The notes under the pieces were generated by a model, which worked only from the letters and a program-made list of their open reading frames with translations, searched no databases and had not been told where the DNA came from. A DNA stretch of 61,435 bases from Nocardia sp. (GTDB taxonomy: Bacteria; Actinomycetota; Actinomycetes; Mycobacteriales; Mycobacteriaceae): assembly GCF_025465275.1 (NCBI RefSeq), contig NZ_JAODNK010000191.1, forward strand, positions 1 to 61,435, written 5' to 3'. The translations under genes and the position numbers were made by a program. Each line of letters begins with the position of its first letter. Position 1 is the stretch's first letter. Positions 8,872-15,860 of the stretch are shown one piece after another.

Positions 8872-10056
8872 ATGAACTCTCACGTCGATGCTTCATTACG
8901 AGCCCTCGCCCTGGTGTCGGATCACAGACTGCGAGACGAGGTCCGGCGCATCGCGGCTGCCGCCGACCGTCCGCTGGACGAACGCACTCCGCCGCTCGGC
9001 CGCCATGCGTGGACCGCCGCCTCGGTTATCGTGCTCGACTCCGCCGCCGCACGTAGCTGCGCATCCGCCGACTCCCCCCGCCGCGGGGGAATTCTGCTGG
9101 TGACCGACGGGGAGCCGGGTTTGCTCGACTGGCGGGCAGCCACCGAAATCGGTGCCGAGCAGGTGCTTCCACTGCCGGCCGAGGCGGATGCCCTGATCGC
9201 GGCCTTCGCCGCCCACGACCAGCGCGGCAGCGGCGACGGTGCGGTGGTCGCCGTAGTCGGCGCCGTCGGCGGAGCGGGCGCGTCCACCCTGGCAACCGCC
9301 GTGGCCCTCGCCGCCGCCAAACGCTTCCGCGATCACACGCTGCTGGTGGATGCCGCCCCCCACGGCGGCGGCCTCGATCTGCTGCTCGGGCTCGAGAAGA
9401 CCGCCGGTCTGCGCTGGCCCGATTTGGTCATCGAAGACGGCCGCGTCTCCGCCGCAGCCCTGCACGACGCCCTCCCCGCCGCCGCGGGCGTAGCCGTGCT
9501 CTCCTGCGGAAGAGGTCCTGCCGCAACAGAACTCAGCCCCATCGCCCTGCACGCAGTAGTCGAGGCGGGCCGCTCCGCCGGCGATCTGGTGGTCTGCGAC
9601 CTGTCCACCGAACGCGGCCCGCACACCGACCGCCTCCTCGCCGCCGCCGACCTGATAGTCCTCATCACCCCCGCCCGCCTGCGCGCCACCGCCGCCGCCG
9701 AATCGGTAGCAGCCCACCTCGCCCACCGAAACCCGAACGTGCGCTTGATCATCCGAGGCCCGTCCCCAGGCGGCCTCCGCCCCCGAGAAATCTCCGAAAC
9801 CCTCGCTCTCCCCCTCCTCGCCGCAGTCCCACCCCACCCCGCCCTCCCCCAAATTCTCGAACGCGGCCCCCTCACCCTCCCGCGCCGCGGCCCCCTCCGC
9901 ACCGCCGCCGAAGCCGTCCTCACAGCCCTGGTCACAAACCCCAACCCCCCAATTCGCCCACTCACCCCCCAGCGCCCACACCGCACCCGCATCCCCGACC
10001 CCCTGCGGCCCATGCGAATCAGCAGCCCAACCACCCTCACCGGGACGCGGCGATGA
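8872..10056 (+). CDS. ssd: septum-site/Flp-pilus ParA-like ATPase (Ssd, CpaE-like)
   Basis: A 394-residue protein with an N-terminal receiver-like segment and a MinD/ParA-type ATPase domain. The nucleotide loop reads VGAVGGAGAST (about residue 130), a deviant Walker A without the usual signature lysine pair, as in Ssd/CpaE proteins. The ATG at 8872 was chosen; an in-frame TTG at 8827 would add 15 residues. The end is Pro-rich. In M. tuberculosis the homologue Ssd affects septum formation, and in Tad systems CpaE localises the pilus machine. The stop overlaps the next ORF as ATGA. Confidence 0.9.
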   Translation: MNSHVDASLRALALVSDHRLRDEVRRIAAAADRPLDERTPPLGRHAWTAASVIVLDSAAARSCASADSPRRGGILLVTDGEPGLLDWRAATEIGAEQVLPLPAEADALIAAFAAHDQRGSGDGAVVAVVGAVGGAGASTLATAVALAAAKRFRDHTLLVDAAPHGGGLDLLLGLEKTAGLRWPDLVIEDGRVSAAALHDALPAAAGVAVLSCGRGPAATELSPIALHAVVEAGRSAGDLVVCDLSTERGPHTDRLLAAADLIVLITPARLRATAAAESVAAHLAHRNPNVRLIIRGPSPGGLRPREISETLALPLLAAVPPHPALPQILERGPLTLPRRGPLRTAAEAVLTALVTNPNPPIRPLTPQRPHRTRIPDPLRPMRISSPTTLTGTRR

Positions 10057-10763
10057 CCCGGACGACGCCCGCACCAGCAGCCCAGCGCTCGGACCACATG
10101 CCCCGCTGCTCTCGACCGCCCATGCAGCGTCCGCCGGTCGGTGTGCATCAGAGTCCATCCCAGATGCCATGTGCACAGGTCGGGGAGTGTTCGGCTGGCC
10201 GCCGAGCGCGGCGGGCGCCGTCCGGGCAGCATGTGAATACTCCTCGGACACAGCGCTTCTCGCGCGGCGAAGGTACGAACTTGCCCGGGATGTGGTCGCC
10301 GTCCGGGCAGTATATGAATGTTCCTCGGACACAGCGCTTCTCGCGCGGCGGACATGCGAATGTGCCCGAGATGTGGTCGCTGGTCGGGCAGTGTGCGGGT
10401 GGGTCCTGGGTGTGGCGATCGCCGGTCGAAGAACGTGCGAATTGCCCCCGAATGCGCTGCCAGCAGCCGGAACAGCGGTTGCCGCGCGGCGAGCATGCGG
10501 ATGTGCTCTGGGCACAGCGCTTGTCTGTCGGGCCGCGTTCGGGTGGGCCGGTGTCACCGTCGCCGAGTCGGCCGCGTGCCGGTAGGTCCCGGGTCGGCCG
10601 GTCGCCGGTCGGGCCACCCGTAGGTGGGCCGCAAGTGTGGCGGTCGCCGATTGGGGAGCGTGCTGGTAGGTCACAGGTGCGGCGGTTGCCGGTTGGCAGG
10701 TGTGCGCGGGTGGCTCGGGCGCGGCGTATGCCGATCAGTGGGTATACGGGGGTGTCTCGATGA
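10053..10763 (+). CDS. unknown repeat-bearing ORF wedged between ssd and tadA
   Basis: I recognise no family. The 236-residue frame starts at 10053, overlapping the ssd stop as ATGA, and its own stop overlaps the tadA start at 10760 as ATGA, so it is coupled on both sides. It contains two full and one partial copy of an 81-bp (27-residue) repeat carrying PRTQRFSRG, then a second set of short repeats of the type WRSP(V/I)(E/G). It is rich in Arg, Pro, Gly and Ser, with no signal peptide or membrane helix. In the related genomes I recall, ssd and tadA are neighbours. It could be a real protein or expanded spacer DNA kept open so that ribosomes reach tadA. Confidence 0.45.
   Translation: MTRTTPAPAAQRSDHMPRCSRPPMQRPPVGVHQSPSQMPCAQVGECSAGRRARRAPSGQHVNTPRTQRFSRGEGTNLPGMWSPSGQYMNVPRTQRFSRGGHANVPEMWSLVGQCAGGSWVWRSPVEERANCPRMRCQQPEQRLPRGEHADVLWAQRLSVGPRSGGPVSPSPSRPRAGRSRVGRSPVGPPVGGPQVWRSPIGERAGRSQVRRLPVGRCARVARARRMPISGYTGVSR
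10220..10381 (+). repeat. 81-bp tandem repeat, in frame, two copies plus a partial third
   Basis: The units run 10220-10300 and 10301-10381, and a partial copy starts at 10382. The period of 81 is a multiple of 3, so the encoded 27-residue unit stays in frame inside the ORF between ssd and tadA. The copies share long identical stretches such as cctcggacacagcgcttctc. Confidence 0.85.
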
Positions 10764-11944
10764 GTGCGCTGGTGACGGCGGATCTGCTGGATCGGGTGCG
10801 GGAGAGGCTGGCGGAGGGGGCTGTCGATCCGGATCCGGCGCAGGTGGCGGCGGCTATTCGGGCCGAAGCCGGTGGGGTGCTGGGGGATACGGATCTGCTG
10901 CGAGCGCTTCGGTTGCTGCAGACGGAGATGACCGGGGCGGGGGTGCTGGAGCCGCTGCTGCACGATCCGGAGGTGGCCGATGTGCTGGTCACCGCACCGG
11001 ATGCGGTGTGGGTGGATCGGGGGCACGGGCTGCGCCGGGCGCCGGTGCGATTCCCCGACGAGGCGGCGGTGCGGCGTCTGGCGCAGCGGCTGGCCCTGTC
11101 GGCCGGGCGACGGCTCGATGACGCGCAACCGTGGGTGGACGGCCGGCTGACCGGAACGGAAGCGGCCCTGGGTAATTCGTTCGGGGTCCGATTGCATGCG
11201 GTGCTGTCGCCCATCGCGCACGGCGGCACCTGCCTCTCACTGCGCGTGCTGCGCCCAGCGTCGCAGGGTTTGGACGCGCTGGCCGCCGCAGGCGCGGTCA
11301 CCGCCGAGGCGAAGGCCTTGCTGGAGCGCATAATTCGCGCCCGACTCGCCTTCCTGGTGGTCGGAGGCACCGGTGCGGGCAAGACCACCCTGCTCTCCGG
11401 CCTGCTTGCCAAGGTCGACCCCGCCGAACGCATCATCTGCGTGGAGGACGCCGCAGAACTGGCCCCACCCCACCCGCACGTGGTCCGTCTGGTCGCCCGC
11501 CCCGCCAATGTCGAAGGCGCAGGCGAGGTGACGGTCCGCGACCTGGTCCGCCAAGCCCTCCGCATGCGCCCCGACCGAATAGTCGTAGGCGAAGTGCGCG
11601 GCGCCGAAGTCGCAGACCTCCTGACCGCACTGAACACCGGTCACGATGGCGGCGCCGGCACCGTGCACGCGAACTCACCCCGCGAAGTCCCCGCCCGCCT
11701 CGAAGCCCTTGCCGCCCTCGGCGGTATGAGCCGCGATGCGCTGCACAGCCAACTAGCCGCCGCCATCCAGGTGGTCCTGCACGTCCACCGCCGCCCCGAC
11801 GGCTCCCGCACCCTCCGTGAAATAGGTCTGGTCACCTCCACCGCCGGCCGAGTCCACATCACCCCCGCCTGGACCGCCGACCCCCGCCCCACCCCCGCGT
11901 CCTCCTCCCTGACCGAGCTCCTCGACGAAAGGACAACCCAATGA
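10760..11944 (+). CDS. tadA: Flp pilus assembly ATPase TadA/CpaF
   Basis: Secretion ATPase (VirB11/PulE superfamily) that powers assembly of Flp-type pili, 394 residues, cytosolic and membrane-associated. Walker A is GGTGAGKTTLL (about residue 205), with Walker B near DRIVVGEVRGAE and the His box in LNTGHDGGAGTVHANS. The ATG at 10760 overlaps the preceding stop as ATGA; a longer frame from 10700 lacks that link. Its last residues, SLTELLDERTTQ, together with the following start site recur several times downstream. Confidence 0.95.
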   Translation: MSALVTADLLDRVRERLAEGAVDPDPAQVAAAIRAEAGGVLGDTDLLRALRLLQTEMTGAGVLEPLLHDPEVADVLVTAPDAVWVDRGHGLRRAPVRFPDEAAVRRLAQRLALSAGRRLDDAQPWVDGRLTGTEAALGNSFGVRLHAVLSPIAHGGTCLSLRVLRPASQGLDALAAAGAVTAEAKALLERIIRARLAFLVVGGTGAGKTTLLSGLLAKVDPAERIICVEDAAELAPPHPHVVRLVARPANVEGAGEVTVRDLVRQALRMRPDRIVVGEVRGAEVADLLTALNTGHDGGAGTVHANSPREVPARLEALAALGGMSRDALHSQLAAAIQVVLHVHRRPDGSRTLREIGLVTSTAGRVHITPAWTADPRPTPASSSLTELLDERTTQ

Positions 11945-12057
11945 CCACTGACGTCCGCCGCCTTGCTCACCGACCTCCCCGGCGAAAGGCGACCCGATGG
12001 CGCGACCTCCGCCCCGCCTCGCTCACCGGTCTCCTCGATGAAGGGACAACCCAATGA
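11941..12057 (+). CDS. micro-ORF 1 after tadA
   Basis: No known family. The frame has 38 codons, starts at 11941 overlapping the tadA stop as ATGA, and ends overlapping the next ORF as ATGA at 12054. It ends SLTGLLDEGTTQ, nearly the same as the end of TadA (SLTELLDERTTQ). It therefore looks like a duplicate of the tadA 3' end plus the following start region. It is Arg-rich with no signal or membrane segment. It may be translated through coupling without having a function. Confidence 0.35.
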   Translation: MTTDVRRLAHRPPRRKATRWRDLRPASLTGLLDEGTTQ

Positions 12058-12158
12058 CCACTGACGTCCGCCGCCTTGCTCACCGACCTCCCCGGCGAAA
12101 GGCGACCCGATGGCGCGACCTCTGCCCCGCCTCGCTCACCGGTCTCCTCGATGAAGGG
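11941..12158 (+). repeat. tandem duplication, period 113 bp
   Basis: Positions 11941-12045 and 12054-12158 are identical except at 12010/12123 (c/t). A period of 113 is not a multiple of 3, but it equals a 117-base ORF minus its 4-base ATGA overlap. Each copy therefore begins a new coupled ORF. The near identity indicates a recent duplication. Confidence 0.9.
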
Positions 12159-12266
12159 CGACCCGATGGCGCTACGTGTGCCGCCGTCTCGCTCGTCCGT
12201 CTTCTCGACGAACGGGCAGTTCAGCGACTGCCGCGTTCGCCGCAGCCTCCCTACCCGCCGCCATGA
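12054..12266 (+). CDS. micro-ORF 2 after tadA
   Basis: A 70-codon frame that begins identically to micro-ORF 1 for over 20 residues and then carries further versions of the same tail: SLTGLLDEGR and SLVRLLDERAVQ. The start overlaps the stop of micro-ORF 1 (ATGA), and its stop at 12264-12266 overlaps the next ATG at 12263. It has no recognisable domain. It seems to be built from two or three decayed copies of the tadA tail unit. Confidence 0.35.
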   Translation: MTTDVRRLAHRPPRRKATRWRDLCPASLTGLLDEGRPDGATCAAVSLVRLLDERAVQRLPRSPQPPYPPP

Positions 12267-12565
12267 CGAAAGGAGGGCTCACGGTCGCCACGTCCGAAGT
12301 TCCTACTGTCTCGGCGAAAGCAGTTGAGCGGCCGCCTGTTTCCACGACTGAGGGCCGACTCGATGATCGTCGCGTCCGCCGAGTCCCCCTACCTGCCTCC
12401 TTGCTGGAGGAGATCTCATGGTCGCTGCGTCCGAAGTTGCTATGGCTTTGGCGAAGACAGTCGAGCGACCGCCTGATTCCAGGACTGATGATCGCCGCGT
12501 CGGTCGCAGCCTGTGCTCACTCTTCGACGAAAGGACACCTTGATGACTGCCGAATTCCCAGCTGA
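12263..12565 (+). CDS. micro-ORF 3 after tadA
   Basis: A 100-codon frame with an ATGA overlap to micro-ORF 2. Residues 8 to about 40 (VATSEV...AKAVERPP...DDRRV) match micro-ORF 4 (VAASEV...AKTVERPP...DDRRV), so these two are duplicates at the protein level. The frame then runs over micro-ORF 4 in another phase, so its second half is probably not meaningful. No family is recognised. Confidence 0.3.
   Translation: MTKGGLTVATSEVPTVSAKAVERPPVSTTEGRLDDRRVRRVPLPASLLEEISWSLRPKLLWLWRRQSSDRLIPGLMIAASVAACAHSSTKGHLDDCRIPS
12284..12507 (+). repeat. imperfect direct repeat inside the micro-ORF array
   Basis: About 12284-12381 and 12421-12507 are diverged copies that share gtcc gaagtt, gcgaa and gatgatcg blocks and encode the same peptide pattern in the two frames. 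A short deletion in the second copy removes a few codons. This repeat is older than the 113-bp duplication upstream. Confidence 0.7.
12418..12543 (+). CDS. micro-ORF 4 after tadA
   Basis: A 41-codon frame starting at ATG 12418 behind GGAGGAGAT, one of the best ribosome-binding sites in the window. It ends SLFDERTP, again like the TadA tail, and its stop shares one base with the next start (TGATG at 12541-12545). It matches micro-ORF 3 over about 30 residues. No family is known. The good start site argues that it could be translated. Confidence 0.4.
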   Translation: MVAASEVAMALAKTVERPPDSRTDDRRVGRSLCSLFDERTP

Positions 12566-12806
12566 CTCCGCTTCGGCGGAGGCGACTCACCGTCCGCTCG
12601 CCGCCACGGGGGAGGCACGACCCGATGACGGTCTCCCGCCGCTGCCGGTTCGGCCCGATGGCGGACAGCTCGATGACTCACTGACGCTGCATGTTTTCAC
12701 TCCCTGTCAGCAGGGTCGGTCAAGCGCTTCGCCCAGCGGGCTGGTCTGTGTTTGTCCGATAGGCGCCACCTGCGGCCGACCGCTCAGTGAGGGGAGCAAT
12801 CGATGA
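12543..12806 (+). CDS. micro-ORF 5 after tadA
   Basis: An 87-codon frame starting at 12543 with GAAAGGA 8 to 14 bases upstream. It is rich in Ala, Asp and Pro in the first half (MTAEFPADSASAEA). No family is recognised. The stop at 12804-12806 overlaps the next ATG at 12803 (ATGA). Five Cys-containing positions near the end have no recognisable pattern. It belongs to the coupled chain leading to tadB. Confidence 0.35.
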   Translation: MTAEFPADSASAEATHRPLAATGEARPDDGLPPLPVRPDGGQLDDSLTLHVFTPCQQGRSSASPSGLVCVCPIGATCGRPLSEGSNR

Positions 12807-13021
12807 CTGCGTCGCCGGGTCCGGAGCCTCGGCCGGCTGCGCCGGTGGTGAGGACGTCGGGTTGTTGTGCCGAGGATCAGTGTTCCGGTCGGGATCAGCG
12901 GTGCGGCAAGTTGTTTCAGTGGCGTCACAGTCAGCCGCCAGGGCTACGTCGTGGGTGGCGGAGTGGTTGTGTCTCGCGGCGGGAGGATCCGCCGCAGCAG
13001 GCTGGGAGCGGTGACCGATGA
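12803..13021 (+). CDS. micro-ORF 6, directly before tadB
   Basis: A 72-codon frame starting at 12803 behind GAGGGGAG and ending at 13021, with an ATGA overlap onto tadB (13018). It has four Cys residues and many Arg and Gly residues, with no signal peptide or membrane helix. No family is recognised. Its role may be only to carry ribosomes to the tadB start, since no untranslated gap is left anywhere between tadA and tadB. Confidence 0.35.
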   Translation: MTASPGPEPRPAAPVVRTSGCCAEDQCSGRDQRCGKLFQWRHSQPPGLRRGWRSGCVSRREDPPQQAGSGDR

Positions 13022-13830
13022 CTTCGATTGTCGGGCACTGGGGTTCGATACTCGGCTGTCTCGCGCTTGCGCTGGTGGTGGTTCCGGATCCGGCGGGCCG
13101 TCGCAGGTTCGCTCGACTGTTTCGGTGCGCGAAGAAGATTCGGACACCACGGGTGGGCGGGGTGGGTCGGCTGACGGTCGTGGCGGGCTTGCCCGTGGCG
13201 CTCGTGATTGGTGTGGGTCCGCTGTTTGCCGCGATCTTGGTTGTGGGGACGCTGGGACTGCGCTGGCGGCGGGCGGGGCGGGAACGTATGAGAGGGGAGG
13301 AGAGTGCGCAGCTGCTGGAGGGGTTGGAGACGGTGATCGGCGAGCTGCGGATCGGTGCGCATCCGAGTGCGGCCGCGGAAGTTGCCGCGTACGAGACCGT
13401 TGGTCCGGTGGCGCACGCGTTTGCGGTGAGCGCCGCGCGCAGTCGTCTGGGGGGATCTGGGGCCGAGGCCTTTCGTCGTTCGGAGACCGCGATCCCGCAG
13501 GAGCTGGCCCGCATTGCCGAAGCCTGGCAGGTCGCCGATCGGCACGGGCTGGCGCTCGCGGAGTTGCTCACGGCCACTCGGCTGGACCTGCTGGGCCGCA
13601 AGCGCTTCCGTGACCGCACCCGAGCTGCGCTCGCGGGTGCCCGGGCGACCGCCGCTGTGCTCGCCCTGCTACCCCTGCTCGGTATCGCGCTCGGTCAACT
13701 GATGGGAGCTGCTCCGGTGCACGTCCTCTTCTTATCTCCGGCCGGCACCTACCTCCTGCCTCTCGGCGCGGCCCTGACCTGTGCCGGTCTGCTCTGGACC
13801 GACGCCATCACCGTAAAGGTGCTGCGATGA
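13018..13830 (+). CDS. tadB: Flp pilus assembly membrane protein TadB
   Basis: Inner-membrane platform protein of the Tad system, 270 residues, T2SF family. Two N-terminal hydrophobic segments (about residues 8-22 and 58-80) come first, followed by a cytosolic T2SF helical domain (ELRIGAHPSAAAEVAAYE and RIAEAWQVADRHGLALAELL) and two C-terminal helices. It corresponds in position to Rv3658c. It starts in an ATGA overlap with the upstream micro-ORF and ends in an ATGA overlap with tadC. Confidence 0.9.
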   Translation: MTSIVGHWGSILGCLALALVVVPDPAGRRRFARLFRCAKKIRTPRVGGVGRLTVVAGLPVALVIGVGPLFAAILVVGTLGLRWRRAGRERMRGEESAQLLEGLETVIGELRIGAHPSAAAEVAAYETVGPVAHAFAVSAARSRLGGSGAEAFRRSETAIPQELARIAEAWQVADRHGLALAELLTATRLDLLGRKRFRDRTRAALAGARATAAVLALLPLLGIALGQLMGAAPVHVLFLSPAGTYLLPLGAALTCAGLLWTDAITVKVLR

Positions 13831-14429
13831 ACGGCCTTTCGTGGTCCCTGCTGCTCGTCGCGCTGGCTCTGGTGATGTTGCCGGGCCGTATTGCCGCGGC
13901 GCGGCGATTACGCGGCCTGCGAGCGCGGCACCCGGATCTCGAGAGACGGGCGAAGTCTGTTCGGGCAGCGGCTGATCCGCTGGGTGCTGCAGGGACCTTG
14001 GATCTGTTCGCGGCCTGTCTGCGCGCAGGATTGCCCGCCGCGGCTGCGGCGGGCGCGGTGGCGCCGGGTGCGCCGGAACCACTGACCTCCGTACTGCGGA
14101 GAGCAGCGGACCTGCTTGCGCTGGGGGCGGATCCGGTGACGGCGTGGGAGCAGGCCACCGCCGGGTGCGGCGACGACGGGATGGCGGCACTGGCGCGAAT
14201 GGCTCGTCGGTCGGCGCGTTCCGGTGCCGGGTTGGCCTCGGCGGTAACCGAATTGGCCGAACAGCGCAGGGGAGCGGTGGAGGATGCGGCCGCCGCCCGG
14301 GCAGAACGGGCCGGTGTCCTGATCGGCGGGCCCCTCGGCCTCTGCTTTCTACCCGCCTTCGTATGCCTGGGGATTGTGCCGGTGGTGATCGGCCTGGCGG
14401 GCCACGTCCTGGGCGGAGGCCTGCTGTGA
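13827..14429 (+). CDS. tadC: Flp pilus assembly membrane protein TadC
   Basis: Second platform protein of the Tad system, 200 residues, shorter than the roughly 300-residue enterobacterial TadC but normal for the actinobacterial Rv3657c type. It has an N-terminal helix, a T2SF-like helical domain (ARMARRSARSGAGLASAVTEL) and a C-terminal hydrophobic hairpin. It probably forms a pair with TadB that receives pilins. The start overlaps the tadB stop as ATGA. Confidence 0.88.
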   Translation: MNGLSWSLLLVALALVMLPGRIAAARRLRGLRARHPDLERRAKSVRAAADPLGAAGTLDLFAACLRAGLPAAAAAGAVAPGAPEPLTSVLRRAADLLALGADPVTAWEQATAGCGDDGMAALARMARRSARSGAGLASAVTELAEQRRGAVEDAAAARAERAGVLIGGPLGLCFLPAFVCLGIVPVVIGLAGHVLGGGLL

Positions 14430-14483
14430 ACGGCAACTGTGCCGATGCGGATCGGCCGCATCGGAGCGAGGAGAGGAGAGATC

Positions 14484-14699
14484 GTGCGATCTTCGGTGCG
14501 AAGCCTGAACTGGGGCCTGCGAGAGCGACTGCTCCTCGTCGCGGTCGGCGAGGAGGGCATGAGTACGGCCGAATACGCCATCGGGACCATTGCGGCGGCC
14601 GCCTTCGGGGCCGTGTTGTACGCGGTGGTGACCGGCGACAGCATCGTCAATGCCCTGACCAAGATCATCGACAGGGCATTGACGACCTCGGTCGGATGA
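14484..14699 (+). CDS. Flp-type prepilin (DUF4244)
   Basis: A 71-residue pilin precursor. The GTG start at 14484 has GAGGAGAGGAGAG just upstream; longer starts are less likely. After a basic leader comes G-MSTAEY, which matches the Flp prepilin rule of cleavage after Gly with Glu at +5 and Tyr at +6. A hydrophobic helix of about 20 residues follows. The mature pilin would be about 48 residues. This is the likely major pilin of the cluster. No prepilin peptidase gene is in the window, so it must be elsewhere. The stop overlaps the next gene as ATGA. Confidence 0.88.
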   Translation: MRSSVRSLNWGLRERLLLVAVGEEGMSTAEYAIGTIAAAAFGAVLYAVVTGDSIVNALTKIIDRALTTSVG

Positions 14700-15070
14700 G
14701 CGATGGCCCGCTCGTCGCGCCGGGCCGGCCGCCTGGTCGCGGCGGTGACCATGGCATGGCGACCGTCGAGGCCGCTATCGCGCTGGCAGCCCTGGTCGCC
14801 GTGCTGGTCCTCTGCATCGGCGCACTGCTCGCGGTATCGGCACAGGTGCGCTGTGTTGATGCCGCGCGCGAGGCAGCCCGTCTGGCGGCCCGCGGTGACG
14901 GCGCCAGGGCGGTACCCGCCGCACAGCGCATGGCGCCCCCGCATGCCGTGATCACGGTCCGCACGGACGGCGAGTTGGTGGTGGCCTCGGTGAGCGTCCG
15001 GTCGCCGCTGCTACCGCTGACCCTCCGCGCGGAGGCGGTATCGGCGCGGGAACCCGGCGAGCCGCGATGA
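14696..15070 (+). CDS. TadE-like pseudopilin
   Basis: A 124-residue protein of the TadE type (Rv3655c position). The ATG at 14696 overlaps the previous stop as ATGA. The leader ends in G-MATVE, so Glu is again at +5 of a possible prepilin peptidase site, followed by a hydrophobic helix (AAIALAALVAVLVLCIGALL) and a small extracytoplasmic domain of about 80 residues. TadE proteins act as minor pilins or assembly factors. It is coupled to the following gene by ATGA. Confidence 0.85.
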   Translation: MSDGPLVAPGRPPGRGGDHGMATVEAAIALAALVAVLVLCIGALLAVSAQVRCVDAAREAARLAARGDGARAVPAAQRMAPPHAVITVRTDGELVVASVSVRSPLLPLTLRAEAVSAREPGEPR

Positions 15071-15462
15071 GGGGAGGTGATCGTTCCGGCGCGGCCCGCG
15101 CTCGGGATTCGGGCGGCGAGGCAGGGGGAGTGACGGTGGTCGCATGTGTGGCGTTGCTCGCTTTACTGACCCTCACGGTGCTGGTGGCGCAGGTCGGGGT
15201 GGCGGTGGTGGGCCGTCACCGCGCGCAGTCCGCGGCGGACCTGGCCGCGCTGGCCGCAGCGGCCGGATTGGACCGTGGCACCGCGGCCGGTTGCGCGCGA
15301 GCCGAGGAGATTGCGCGCCGAATGGGAGTGCGGATTGTCGGGTGCACCGTGGCCGAGTGGGATGTGACGATCACAGTCGAAGGACGAATGACGCTCGGTC
15401 CACTGGGTGTGCGATCGGTGCGCGCTATGGCTCGGGCCGGGCCGATCGGAGATGACGTGTAG
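15067..15462 (+). CDS. TadE/TadG-like membrane protein (Rv3654c-type)
   Basis: A 131-residue protein, last gene of the tad operon. It has a short cytosolic start, one hydrophobic helix (VTVVACVALLALLTLTVLVA) and a domain typical of the Rv3654c family, including the segment HRAQSAADLAALAAA that is common in putative Flp-type secretion proteins. Unlike the two upstream pilins it lacks a Glu at +5, so it is probably not processed. The ATG at 15067 overlaps the tadE-like stop. Confidence 0.85.
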   Translation: MRGGDRSGAARARDSGGEAGGVTVVACVALLALLTLTVLVAQVGVAVVGRHRAQSAADLAALAAAAGLDRGTAAGCARAEEIARRMGVRIVGCTVAEWDVTITVEGRMTLGPLGVRSVRAMARAGPIGDDV

Positions 15463-15860
15463 TACTCGCGGCAGTAGTAGTACTCGTAATAGATAGGACT
15501 ACTTGCCCAATGCAACTATCTCGTACTGAGCGGTTGGTTAGAGAATGGATGGCGCGCACCACACTGCGTGTCGATCAATGTCGATATTGGATGAAAGTGG
15601 TAGGCGAATAGTTTGGCCGCCGACTCTTTCCTATTCGATCCGAAACTTGGAATCGACTAAATGCACTGGTAAATGCATGATCGACATTATCGAACGGGGC
15701 AACTGCTCAGTTAACCGGATCACATCCCTCTTTATTCGGCTATCAGGCCCGCTGTGCATGACTCGTACCGAGTCTTGCGCCACGCCGTCGGTGCTGCCCA
15801 CCGCCGGACCGTGACCAGCTGGTCGGATGGCGTTCCGGCCTCGCTTCGGCGACGCCTCGA
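15463..15860. other. AT-richer intergenic region
   Basis: A 398-bp gap between the end of the tad operon and the convergent helicase gene. The first 280 bases are clearly less GC-rich than the surroundings and begin with a repeated gtagtactcg (15460s and 15479). No frame here has a ribosome-binding site and a familiar protein. It may be a decayed insertion or terminator region. Confidence 0.4.

Noticed and set aside
8896..10674. 592-residue minus-strand frame over ssd and the inserted ORF
   Set aside because: It mirrors ssd and the repeat region; its repeated segments are only the complement of the 81-bp repeat.
11941..12158. 113-bp repeats as a CRISPR array
   Set aside because: The repeats are long, adjacent and encode protein; there are no short repeats with unique spacers and no cas genes.
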